The notes under the pieces: generated by a model
Database searches by the model: none
Seen by the model: only the letters and a program-made list of their open reading frames with translations
Told to the model about the DNA's origin: nothing
Made by a program: the position numbers and the translations under genes
In this document: positions 1-10,969 of the stretch, piece after piece
How the letters are laid out: the number at the start of each line of letters is the position of its first letter
Numbering within the stretch: position 1 is the first letter of the stretch
From: Antedon mediterranea
Taxonomy: Eukaryota; Echinodermata; Crinoidea; Comatulida; Antedonidae
Direction: 5' to 3'
Assembly (NCBI RefSeq): GCF_964355755.1
Contig: NC_092671.1
Span: 6,087,001 to 6,151,000, forward strand
DNA length: 64,000 nucleotides

Positions 1-94
1 TTGTGGATATTAATAATGTTTGCCCTACTGTAATCTCATCATAACCAGCTATTTTCAGATCAATGGCGTTATGATCTGTAATTTCTGCTGGCAT
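1..94 (-). CDS. Partial open exon of an unidentified minus-strand gene, cut by the left edge
   Basis: Read on the minus strand from an ATG at 94, the frame stays open for 31 codons to the window edge and has a protein-like composition (begins MPAEITDHNAIDLKIAGYDE). An in-frame TAA lies 12 nt upstream of the ATG, so the ATG is either the true start or the reading frame enters through an acceptor at the CCAG just after it. I do not recognise the product. The competing plus-strand exon model (59..120, between TTTTCAG and GTGAG) gives a less protein-like peptide. Moderate to low confidence. Confidence 0.35.
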   Translation of the reverse strand, partial: MPAEITDHNAIDLKIAGYDEITVGQTLLIST

Positions 95-2398
95 GGATTT
101 TTATTCCCGAAGGCACCAAGGTGAGGCAAACAATTATGGAAATATAAATGGGAATGAATGATGAATGACACACTGTAGAAGAGGACATTCAAAATGATAA
201 CCTAGAAAACCATTGTGACCTATTTAAAGATCTTTGATAGATTGTTGTTTTTGGATATGACTTAATTAAAGGTATAAAATCCCACTATTTTAAAACCCAG
301 CCTACTGTAGTGCTTACTTATGGTTGTACTTTCCCTTTTGGGAAAGGGGTGGGGAGGGGGAGGAAGGAATCCCTATGTAACAATCCTAGCTACTGTAAGT
401 ATAACATTTTATTTGATAATAAGAGACCAACGAGGATGACCCAAAACCACATGGATAAAACATGGATAAAAATTTAAGAAAATGATACAAAAAGAAAAAT
501 AAATAAGTCTATGCTTATAACATTATCAAATTAAAATTTGTTTTATTGAGTTGAGTCGGTCAGGAATAGTGTATATTTAACTTTCTGTAACATCCACAAT
601 AAAAATACAGTATGATATCACTGGCTGGTGGCTGGTTGACTTATTAGCATAGTTGAAGTTCATTAAGCTGCTTTAATTGCGTTAGCTGCAAGATTATGTT
701 CTCATATTAATCTCATTTCTCACTTTAGTTAATCTTTGCAAAATCAATAATAAGTTAATGATACAGTATTTAAATAGGTTCATATTGCATTCACCAATTT
801 ATTATGGCTGACCAAGATACCTCTACTGTAGCTTGACTTGCAAAGTGACTCGTGGGCTAGCAACATAATATGGGAAATTTACAGTTAACTCATCCCCCCA
901 TCCCAGTTAATATTCAACCAATATTAAGTCCTGTTAGTGTAATACAGATACTGTATTATCTTTAAAATAATTTTAAACAAACATAATTAATAGAGGTGTC
1001 CCCTGAATAGGGGTTGGATGTAGTGTTAAAATATATGTTCCATTATTATGTCATGGTAAAGTGTCCTCTAGGGTGTCCACTAAATAGAGGTCTCCCACAA
1101 AAGCGGGGTGGGGGTTCTACTACGACATGTTTTTGTATTAATTACAAGGAAAAGAAATTCTTGTTATATTTTTATGATACTAAGTATGACATTGAGTGTG
1201 TTTTTACTGGTAGAGATAAAATTTTTAGTCATCCCATAAAACATGAATAACTCAATATTAATAATAAAAATACAAAAAACATGATTTTATGTTACCAAAC
1301 AAAAGATTTCTGTATTATTCTAGTCCTGTATTTAAAATAAACTCAATATTTAAATCAATAATTGTTTATTACTTTTAATGATATTAATGCCGTATTCTAT
1401 TGTATACTGGTTGAGGTAATACCACCACTAAGATTTTAATAAAAGCCAATTCTTTTCTATTAAATTAATTTCATAATACAATTAAAATGATAAAGCAATG
1501 CTAAAAATACAAATACTTTTGTTAAGATTTCTTTTTATAAATTTAATCCATATACTAATAAAAAGTTGATGAGGAGGAATATAAATATTTTAAGATCGGC
1601 ACTGCAATAATCAGTAGTTTTGCGACTCAATCAAATTTAAACAATTATAAATATGAGGAGTAGCTGACTTATTTAAGTTACAGCGATGTATTTTGTTTAA
1701 GCTGCCCCTGCCCAGCATGTTTTCATCTCTTTTTAAAAATATATATATTTATATTGTATTTATTTTTATGCTGGTCGAATAAATAAACAAAACGAAGTGT
1801 TTAAAAAAACAATTGAAATTTTTCTATCCAAAAAAATAACTGATCAAATAAAAGTTAATTATTAAGCAATTATGTGCAGATATTAATGTTGCAAGGATTT
1901 GTTGGAATATCTTTGGGGTTTAGTCCGATCTTTTTTAATTCTCCTTCGTATCTATCAATGTCAGTTTTTTCATCCTATTCACTTGCCATTCAACCAATCA
2001 TAAGTCACTTTGTTATGGTGGATTTTAAAAAAATCCTTGCCTATGGAAATAGAGTCTACTTGGCATAAATTTCAATAGCATCTTCGAGTGTTAAATTAAA
2101 AAAGACATACTGTACTGTATGTTAAATTGTCTGAATTTTATCAGGCTTATTTTTAGCTAAATACCTGTAGTTCATAATTTAAGATTATTATTAAAACATT
2201 TATTCAATAATTAATACAACTAGAGTTTAGTTCCACGAGGAACTAAAAAGAGAATTACATCTGACAAAGAAATAACTCTAAACAAAAATAACAAAAGAAA
2301 TGCAGTTGAAATGTTGTTAACTTATAGATTTTATAAATTTACAATTTTCATTCAAAAATTGTCACCTTACTATTAATCTTTGTACCACTTGATGAACC
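95..2398. other. AT-rich stretch without a recognised gene
   Basis: No exon with good splice sites and an open frame was seen. The segment at 985-1110 belongs to a dispersed repeat (separate entry). Around 1885-1985 the minus strand has a short protein-like frame beginning DEKTDIDRYEGELKK, but it has no usable donor and looks like decayed transposon or gene debris. Confidence 0.5.
985..1110 (+). repeat. Dispersed repeat, GTGTCCCCTGAATAGGGG family
   Basis: The words GGTGTCCCCTGAATAGGGGT, GGATGTAGTGTTAAA and ATATGTTCC recur in the same order at 57390-57490, with looser relatives at 29050-29175 and, inverted, at 26285-26410. It is a degenerate interspersed repeat of unknown class. Confidence 0.5.
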
Positions 2399-2561
2399 TA
2401 AAGCTCTGTCTACGCTATCAAACTTTGTGACAAAAAATGTGATGCGCCCATATATGGACATGATGATGTCATATCACTACCCTATTTAAGCATATCACTA
2501 CCATATTTGGACACATCACACTTTTTTTGTCTAAATAGTTTGATAGTGTAGACAGAGTTTA
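2399..2561 (-). mobile_element. MITE family M1, copy 1
   Basis: Starts TAAAGCTCTGTCTACGCTAT and ends with the inverted form TGATAGTGTAGACAGAG. The interior carries the B-orientation core (CCATATATGGACATGATGATG). About 163 bp. This family has 21 recognisable copies in the window; orientation A means CCAAATATGGTAGTGATATG reads on the plus strand. Confidence 0.85.
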
Positions 2562-4198
2562 TTAACTAAACTGTCACTATTTTGGTGATAGAGCCCTCTA
2601 GAATCATAAGATTAGTATTATTAGTGCCAACAAATAGAACTTTTACAATACGTTTATTCAAAGCATTTACTGTATTATTTCTATACCCAATCAACTTCTT
2701 AATTAAAAAAAATTAATACTGCTAATGATTTACACTTTTCTCTTTAAACCACTTCTTAAACATGTCTGGTTTTAGATGCATATTGGTTTGTTTAAACAAC
2801 ATTGTTTTTAGTAATTATATTCTGTATGTTCTGTTGTACCATACTACGCAACAAGACAACATATAACAAATTCTAATAAACTTATTATTTTGTCAGTGCT
2901 CTGATAGTCTACTGTATACACCAATGTTAGCATTTGGTATAGTTACGTTTCTTGTGAGCGTGTGCAGGTGTTTCTCATACTCTATTTTTGTTATGCTTTG
3001 TTATTTTTTTTTTGTAGTATACCAATATATTAGTACCAATATTTAATGTCCAAGTTGCATTAAACCATAGTTTAATAATTTAAAAATGTGATTATAATAT
3101 ATTAATGCATTTTTTTTGTTACGGTCATAGAATTATAATCAAATTAAATTGTGATATTGAAGGTCAGTATAATCAATAATGATTAATCTTTTTATCTGCA
3201 CCAATAAAAATTATTTTAATAATGTTCAATTGTGAATTTTCAATTTGAATTTTAAAGTTGTAGGGATTTTTTTAACAAAGAAAAAAAATATGAGTCAAAT
3301 AAACTTGGATAAAATACTATTTTCACAAAAAAATCTCATAAAAAATTAATTAGTAATAAAAAACATGTATAAAGTTGTAACAAGGTGGGAGAAAAGGACA
3401 GTTCCATTTTTTTACAAGGGATGTTTAACTAAAAAATAAAATATTCTCTTTTTATGTATTCAGTAAAAGCATGTCACTAATTGTGAACAACCTTGATTTT
3501 ACATCACGTAAAATCATATTGTCCTTGCTTCAATTTAATATCATTTATACTTAATTTTCATTGTCACATGACTTTACCTTCATCAAATTTCCTTATAAAC
3601 ACGTCTTGATGTGCCGTTCTAAGTTAATATTTCCTGTGCAAATTTATTTATCTCTCTGCCATATGCAACAGCGAACATAATATTCCTAGGAATTCATTCA
3701 ATCGTAGAGTTAGTGTCTTTATAATCCATTTGACAATTTAGGGTGAAAGAAAAGTATTTTGTGTAGCATTGGGTTCCTGTTTGGGTAGTCGGCTGGTTTC
3801 AGGTTTCTTCTTGATGTTACAAACTAATTATATCGGGAATAAATCTTAGGTTTATATTAATACAGTATATGATGATGTGTATAAACTAATAGTTACAATA
3901 CCATGAAAGAATGTACATAAACAGAATCTGTCATGAAATTTAAATATTAAAACAATATTACTTAGATAATTTTTGTTTAGTTTGACAAGTTCAGCTATGT
4001 TTCATTATCTATTTACATAAGACATCTTTATTTCTATACTTCAATTGTTTCAGAAAACAATTTTTATGTTCTTTTTAGTCAATTACATTACATTATTAGC
4101 AATAAAACTAGCACTATATAGTACTAGTAGTCAAATTGTTAGGAAATGATCTCTACTTAACAAACCCTACAAACATTATGGAACAGTCCAAATATTAC
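2562..4198. other. AT-rich stretch, nothing recognised
   Basis: Mostly A/T runs without open frames bounded by splice sites. I see no repeat that I can assign. Confidence 0.4.
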
Positions 4199-4329
4199 CT
4201 TCTGAATTTGTTGCTGTCTTTCAGAGCCATATTTACTTGCAGACAGCTAGGAGCCAGCTGGGAGACACTGTGTAGTTGCAAGCCAAGCTCTGTACATACC
4301 TTGAGAGTTGCAGCATCTTCAGTGAACTT
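4199..4329 (-). CDS. Candidate internal or terminal exon of an unidentified minus-strand gene
   Basis: On the minus strand this segment follows ...AACAACTATCAG and ends before GTAATATT, giving a 131-nt exon open in exactly one frame. The frame runs KFTEDAATLKVCTELGLQLH and ends KDSNKFRR. It stays open about nine codons upstream of the acceptor (to a TGA) and meets TAA right after the donor, so a terminal exon is also possible. The composition is much more protein-like than neighbouring DNA. I do not recognise the family. It could belong with the open frame at 94..1. Confidence 0.4.
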
Positions 4330-5404
4330 CTGATAGTTGTTCAACCAAGGAGAGTATCAACAATACTGCCAGATATTGCTTTGTTGTCTTGTTTTATACT
4401 GTCTGTGTTTACTTGGATTTTGCTCAAACTTTAGCCACTTCAAGATTGTTAATATATCAATCATCATTTCTTCTTTCATCTGTGTGAGGCTTAATTATTT
4501 ATTATTGATACAGGTACATCAAAACATTAGTTCATTTCTCAGGACTTCAATAGTAAGTTTTTGTTTTGTTTTACTTTTATTATTGGCGCTTAATATTTGT
4601 TTTATTTAAGTGGACTATTAAAGCTATTAAATATACTAGTGTGAAGTTGCATCATTACATCAACAGCCAACTAAATACATAATGTTTTTAAATTTGTCGT
4701 CATTTTGAAAGTACAGTACATTACAGTATGTTTTGGGCCTATTCTAGATTAAGCTTTTTCTTATTTTCATATTCATACTGTACTGTAGATAAACCGATTG
4801 CAACCCACCTCTTTCTGGTATGCCATTAGACAGAAACTCCTCTGTTTTTTTTGGGGAAAACATGACTTTTTAAAACAATTTCTTGGATGTGTAGAATGAA
4901 ATACTTTTACTGACTCCTGATTTAATTTCTAAATTTGAGAACTATCTGTAAAAAACACACCCAGAAATGTGCGCGAGAGCATTTCTATTGACTAATGATA
5001 AAAGACTGAGTTGGTCTACTAGCGTTCCTGCTCCCAACCTGCCATCTAATATTCAATGTGCAATTTTAGACAATCTTATACTTTTTACAAGAATTGAATT
5101 AGTTGAGTGAGTGGCTGTGAAAACATGCCTTTAACAAGGTAAATTTAGATAAACAAAACTGTACCCACAACACTAAACCAATGTTAACATCTTCCTTAGC
5201 AAGGTCACAAGTCTTTAATTTCTCTTGGGATAAGTTTTTTTAAAAATTTCTATGAAGGTGAACATTTATTGTTTTCTTTAAAGATTTTTGGAATTTCTAT
5301 ATGATTGATCCATAATTGATAAAGATGGTGAATATTTTTTGTTGGCTTTATTATACTGTAGTATGGTGAACTTATGAATTTATAAATGTTTTTGTGTCAT
5401 TATA

Positions 5405-5549
5405 CAGTCAACTCTCCCAATATTGGACTTTTCCAGAGGTCCAAAGTTTTCAAATTCTTTTTTACCATTAAAAACACAATACCAAACTTCCTGGAAAACC
5501 AGACATATTAGGCGAGCCCAAAGGTGTCCAGTATTGGGACAGTTGACTG
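5405..5549. mobile_element. Tc1/mariner-pogo type MITE with TA target duplication
   Basis: A 145-bp element with about 25-bp inverted ends: CAGTCAACTCTCCCAATATT on the left and the matching ATTGGGACAGTTGACTG on the right, one mismatch in the shared core. TA flanks both sides (5403-5404 and 5550-5551). CAGT...ACTG ends with TA duplications are typical of Tigger/pogo-related MITEs. Confidence 0.75.
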
Positions 5550-5551
5550 TA

Positions 5552-7539
5552 CTTAAATGTTAACATATTATTATGTTATACAATTATTCAATTACAATGT
5601 TATGTCACTGACAGCAGATACCATACCAACCAATTCAATACAATGTACACTAATGCTCAAAAGGCTTTCAAACCACCGCTGATTGATTGAAAGTAGCATA
5701 CAAATGTGTACATTCTGCTTTCAAAACAATCTTTTCCTGTTAGGTTCTTTTTCTAATCACATAGTTCATCCTTATTCTTAAAATGTTCACAATAATTCTT
5801 TGAACAGGTGTAGAGTACATTACCCCTTAGATAAGGTACTGTATAATATTCATCATGATTTGTATACGGTTCATTTAGTGCCTTTGTTACCTTTAGAAAT
5901 AACCATCTTAAATGTCTCAATTGATTCTGGTTTCTTCTATCGACAAAACAGTTTTTAAAAAAGGTTAATTTGAAGAAATTTTGGACTGCTATTGTAGCCT
6001 CAATTTAACCTCACCATTGAAAGATTAATGAATGGTGATGGAAAGGGGGTACAAACATACTAAGTTTCCCTAGTGCATAAATATTAATACAGTACTAATA
6101 TTAATGATGTCAAACACCACAAAGACTAAAATATCCTCTTTAAAAAACCCAGTTTTTGTTTGTTTGTAGTTTTAATAATTTTATGCATGCGGTCTTGATT
6201 ATTTTACAGTATACATACAAAAAAAAAAAAAAAAAAAGGATTTCAAAAGAATAAATTTCATAAATAAATAATGGTTTTCTGTAAAGCATTATCCATAATA
6301 AAGTATACTCATTTACTAAATTAATGTTTGTGACATTATACAGCTGTTCGGTCGAATCATAATTTGCATTTATCAATATTAGTTGTAAAGTACAGTTAAC
6401 TAACCCTAACCCTTCATTAATAATTCGTTTATATATTATAGATCTTAAATTTGCATATTATTTTTTGGGAATTTACATTTTATTTTAATTTTTTTGAAAA
6501 TATAGGGGAATTACTGTAATAAAACTTTGTATATTGATCAATATCCTCGCATTTTAATTCATTTATGGAAATTTATTTCCAAAGCTTTGTGTCCATACAA
6601 TTATTTATCATTCACGCGTTTTACATAGAAATAGAAATTTTAATGAAAATTTTGATATTTTTAGAATAATTAATTTAGAAAACCACGAGAAAATGATATC
6701 AGTCCAAAAACAAGATTTTTGAGTGTGTTTACATGATGAGGCAAAACATTGCCTTTCAAAATTAACATCATTAAACTTAAATTAGGTACTAATTGTTTTT
6801 GACAGTCTTTAGTGCAATTGGGAAAAGTACAGTAAAACAATTCTATAATACTACTACTTTGTTTACTGTATGTGTATGATTACTATATGTAATTGTACTG
6901 AATGGAAATGGGCAGGGACACTTTCCGCGCAATTAAACAATTTAAATTTAACAATTTATTTTTACTAATTTAAACCCACTAACTATTACTTTTTGTTTTT
7001 CAAATGAATAATTTTGTTTTATAACTAGTGACATTAAAATGACTTATTAAACAAAAACAATTTATTTTTTCAGAGGGACAATATCTTTAATCTCAAGTGT
7101 ATAGAATAGACCAGATTTTGTTGTAATGTCTATCATATTTTATTCTGCAAAATAAGCGAATGTTAAAGATCTCTTAGTTTTCTAGTCAATTAGACTAGTA
7201 TGATACATGAATGATTACTAAGGTGACTTGGATGAATATCGTTAATACATCTCATCAATCTTATCTTGTCATTCAACTAATGAATTTCAATCTTCTTCAA
7301 AAGGATATAAATTTCCCATTTATTGATCCATCATTTGGACTACTTTTTAAAACAACTTAGGATGTATAGTGAATAGACATTTGTGCCATTAAACTAGTAG
7401 TGAGTAGGGTTACCCTGCTAAAATGTCTTTTTTTAACAAGTCTATCTGGCCTTAATCTCTGCTCTCAATATCCACTGTTTTAAAATGTGGATGCTTTTTC
7501 TGACCCATGAAAAGTTCCAAGTGGTTGTTACTTACTTAC
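5552..7539. other. AT-rich stretch with one weak exon candidate
   Basis: Only 5936..5891 on the minus strand looks exon-like: acceptor ...TTTTGTCGATAG, 46 nt reading KKPESIETFKMVISK, donor AAAG|GTAAC. At this length chance occurrence is likely. A poly-A run lies near 6219-6238. Confidence 0.3.
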
Positions 7540-7544
7540 TTAGT

Positions 7545-7725
7545 CCGTAGTCCGTAGGATACCCAAACTTATATGATTAGATTCCTTCAGAACTTACTAT
7601 CTGCCATTGTGACAGCCAGTTCATTTCTCTGCATACCAGTATCTGTCTCTGGTACATCAATGTATGCGAGTGCTGGTCTTCCTTGTTTTGCAAGCCTATG
7701 TTTTGGCTGTCACATCAGAACATCT
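7545..7725 (-). mobile_element. Non-LTR retrotransposon C-terminal fragment (3' part)
   Basis: On the minus strand the segment encodes a degraded version of a LINE polyprotein tail, including GRPALAYIDVPETDTGM and NELAVTMADSKF, with internal stops. It ends in a GTAAGTAAGTAAG-like 3' tail at the left. It pairs with the inverted fragment at 7800-8060. Confidence 0.65.
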
Positions 7726-7799
7726 GCAATGATTAAATAATAAATAAATTACAATTACTTGCAATTAATAAATTAAGTCAAATAATAATGGAGGTAAAA

Positions 7800-8060
7800 T
7801 ATTTGTAAAAACCTACGGCTCTTCAAGAGTACTGTTGAATCAGTATTTCTATATGGATCAGAAAGTTGGACCATTACAAAGAAACTTGAGAAAGCAATTG
7901 ATGGCAGTCACTAACTAACTTTGTGCTGCTATGGGAATAAAATGGCAACAAAGAATTAACAACGAAGTACTATATGGCTCTTCGGTCATACAGTACCAAA
8001 AATGAAAGAAACAATGAAAAGAAGTGAATGTAAAACTGATATTAAACTTCTATTCAGAAG
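7800..8060 (+). mobile_element. Non-LTR retrotransposon reverse-transcriptase end fragment (inverted 5' part)
   Basis: The plus strand reads LRLFKSTVESVFLYGSESWT followed by ITKKLEKAIDGSH, a stop, then LCAAMGIKWQQRINNEVLYG. This is the conserved region just after the RT core in many LINEs. In the intact protein it precedes the part found inverted at 7725-7545, so the two make one 5'-inverted insertion. Clade not assigned. Confidence 0.65.
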
Positions 8061-8159
8061 TTTAAACAGTAATGATGGCAGTCAGAGTCTGGAAAAAGAT
8101 TTATTTTGTTGTTTTCTTTATTTGTTTCCATAATTAGAAATAAAATCAACCTTGTTTCT

Positions 8160-8307
8160 AGCTCTGTCTATACAAGTTTGACATAACAAGAGTGATGTGC
8201 CTAAATACGGTAGTGATGCCAAAATATGGTAGTGATATGACATCATCATATATGAGCACATCACATTTTTTTGTCACATAAAGTTTGATAGTGTAGGCAA
8301 AGCTCTT
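8160..8307 (+). mobile_element. MITE family M1, copy 2
   Basis: AGCTCTGTCTATACAAGTTT at the left, AGTTTGATAGTGTAGGCAAAGCTC at the right shows the inverted ends. Orientation A core with two CAAATAYGGTAGTGAT units. Confidence 0.8.
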
Positions 8308-8703
8308 TATAAATTACAGAGGAGGAAAAGGAAGTAGAAACTTATATAGTTTTTTCTCTAAAATCGTCCTTGTTATCACCCTATAGCTGCCAAATATTTT
8401 GAATTAGTTGTGGGTGTTCCTATTACATTCTTCTTTCTGTATTAACAAAGATTAAGTTTGCTGTTCCACTGTAGACAAGATGACAGAATGTTTGCTTTAG
8501 ATTTTGTTTTTCTATTTACTTTTCCAACTTTAGAAATTAAATGATTGTCATACTGTACAAGCTTATGTTGACTCAGCTACGCTACTGGTAGTACTACTTA
8601 ATAATACCATGTTCTTTTAAATAGGAATTAGTGAGATGATAAGTTACTGTTGTCTATTTCTGTTCTTTGCTAAGTCCAGTTACTATTTTATACTGATCTT
8701 ATA

Positions 8704-8842
8704 GGTAGATCCAAGGTGGTCCCCCCTAAATTTCGGCAAATGCAAAAGATAGGATATTAGGTCCAACAATTTTCCCATTTTTAAGGCCTCGGCCAACCCC
8801 ACTTCCCTATCCTTAATTCAAAATCTTGGATCCACCACTGCC
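8704..8842. repeat. Degraded hAT-like MITE
   Basis: The right end reads GGATCCACCACTGCC, the complement of the common CAGTGGTGGATCC hAT-MITE terminus. The left end (TAGATCCAAGGTGG) is its decayed partner. No clear 8-bp target duplication remains. Confidence 0.35.
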
Positions 8843-8952
8843 TGTTAATTACTTATTCATTTAATAAATTCATAACTGGTAAAGTACAAACTGTTTTTTT
8901 TTTTTTGAGTTCAAGAAATGTATTAAAATACAAAGAGTGTTTTAATGCATAC

Positions 8953-9038
8953 CAAGATGTTTTGCCCAACTCTGAAACCAATTTGTTTATTTTGGCTTCT
9001 GGTTCTTCTAATACTACAGCTATTTCAATGCTACACAT
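8953..9038 (-). CDS. Candidate first coding exon of an unidentified minus-strand gene
   Basis: From an ATG at 9038 the minus strand reads MCSIEIAVVLEEPEAKINKL and continues VSELGKTSW to a donor TCTTG|GTATGC. The frame is open 61 codons in total, but beyond the donor it becomes low complexity. The peptide is charged and helical in character. An alternative is an acceptor at GTGTAG|C, eight nt inside, although its pyrimidine tract is poor. It lies upstream, in the minus sense, of the candidates at 4329..4199 and 94..1, but no in-frame chain between them could be built. Confidence 0.3.
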
Positions 9039-9142
9039 TCTATACTAATATGTGCTATAATACAGTATTTCTGTTTGTACTACTGTACAGCCTTGGTGTA
9101 ACTTTAGAAGGTGCATCTTATTATCATGTTAGCGTTTCATGA

Positions 9143-10969
9143 TTCTCAAATAAAAAATAATGAATAAAAAAAGAGTAAATTGAGTGTTGACACTTTTTTG
9201 GCGCATCGTTAAAATTGGTACTGTCATCAAATAGCAGTGTAATTCCGACAGGATCTCAATTTACTTTTCCCATTTACACTGGGGTAATATTTCAAAGCTG
9301 AATTCAGTAGTTATTAACTTCCATCATCGCTTTCCTATCAAGAGAAAAGAATTGTCATTGAATATATCACGCTTAGTTTTTTTTTTAGAATTCTCAGATA
9401 ATCCTACAATAGGAATATTGTATCCCGAACCACACCCAAAGATGTAAAATTCTATTATGACTTTTTATCCATAATCCAAAACTGGGGATGAAGCGCTGAT
9501 GCGGAAACAGACTTATTAAATATAATATTGTTGGCTTAGTTTGTTTCATAATGGTGATTACCAGAGGTAATAACCAAGTGCTTAGGAATTCTTATTGATC
9601 AATATTTGCTCTGTGACTATTATTTCCCAATGGGATGAACTGATACCTCCTTTGAGATTGAATGAATAGTAATTTGACATTATTACTATACAGAAATCAT
9701 TGATAATTATACAATATTATAAAGATTAAAATCAAAATAAGTATTTTTGTGCTTCTGGTCAATAAGCCTGATCTATAACTTGACATTACTTTTACTTTTA
9801 CTAAAGAATAATGCTTATTTTACCCTATTTTAGACAAAAATTCTACTTTTATTTTAAAAGAACTTTCTTTTCATTCATTCTTTCATAGTTTATGTAAATC
9901 AAACTTTTTATTGGAAATATTTACTATTTTTAGTTCATGTTGAGAAAGTGTTGTTTATGTTATGGATCTCGACTGCACATCTTTTTGCTTAAGTCAGAAA
10001 TTAAAAATTGCTTAAGTGAAAACTGAAGCTTTATTTATAAAATCAGTTATATTATGGTATAGAATGGACTAGAGAACAAAATGTAATGTTATTTGGTTTA
10101 AAGCAAAATCATTGACTTCCAACATAGTTAAAGCATGTTTTATAAATCTGACTTCTGTTCATTAAGCTTCTAGGATTTTGCATAAATTTACAACTTAAAC
10201 ATTACAACTTAGTTCAAACGGCACATGTAGATTTAAGCTATCATTAATTTTTTTGAAGTTTTAACTCAATTTGGATCACGTTAGTTATAGGACCTGAGGA
10301 GCCAAATCAGTATACAGACACAAATGCTATGCTATGATTCCGTTTCCGTTTTAATTGAAAAACAGACAGATAACCTTCCTCTAGCTGTCTTGTTTTAGCC
10401 AAGACGTGTATGCCGGACGAATATTAATTATTTCACTGTGTACTGAAGTAACGGAAAACCATTTTTTTTTGCTAATAAAGTATAAGGAAACAATGGAATT
10501 TTTAAGGCATATTGATACAAGAAAGAGAATTTTTTCAGCTATTTTTAAAAAGAAAACTGACTGAATAAATGAGTCGTTTTCTCTGGTTATACTGTAAATA
10601 CCGTACACATTGACACGGCTATGTAATAGTACGTAATTAAACTTCAATTTAAACTAATTTTCGATTGGGAAATTTGATAATATTAAGAAAGCAATTAATT
10701 ATAATAATGGTCTTGGTTTTTATTGCTTCTGGCAAATAAATGAATCAACTTCTTGTAGAGTATTATGCCGTACTGTAAATTCTTCCGTTTCGCAATGCAA
10801 TTGTCGTTTCACGAAAAAAGCAATTGTTTCCCATGAGAATTTTAGCATTTGGTGAATATTATTTAGATTGTTCTTTTACAGTAAGACCTACAAATAAAAA
10901 GTTAATTACATACTTCACAAACTTTAATATTTAAAACTTTAGTTGTTCAGCTACATGAAATTTCATTAA
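9143..10969. other. AT-rich stretch, nothing recognised
   Basis: No open frame with splice sites, no tRNA-like or repeat structure that I can name. Confidence 0.4.

Noticed and set aside
59-120. Plus-strand exon between TTTTCAG and GTGAG at the left edge
   Set aside because: The peptide is less protein-like than the opposite-strand frame over the same bases; splice-like words alone are common in AT-rich DNA.
1885-1985. Minus-strand protein-like frame (DEKTDIDRYEGELKK...)
   Set aside because: No donor at its end, a weak acceptor, and a stop just upstream; treated as debris.
8420-8474. Possible minus-strand exon after CTTGTCTACAG that could follow the candidate exon at 9038..8953
   Set aside because: Only about 40 nt, weak donor, and the joined peptide has no supporting feature.
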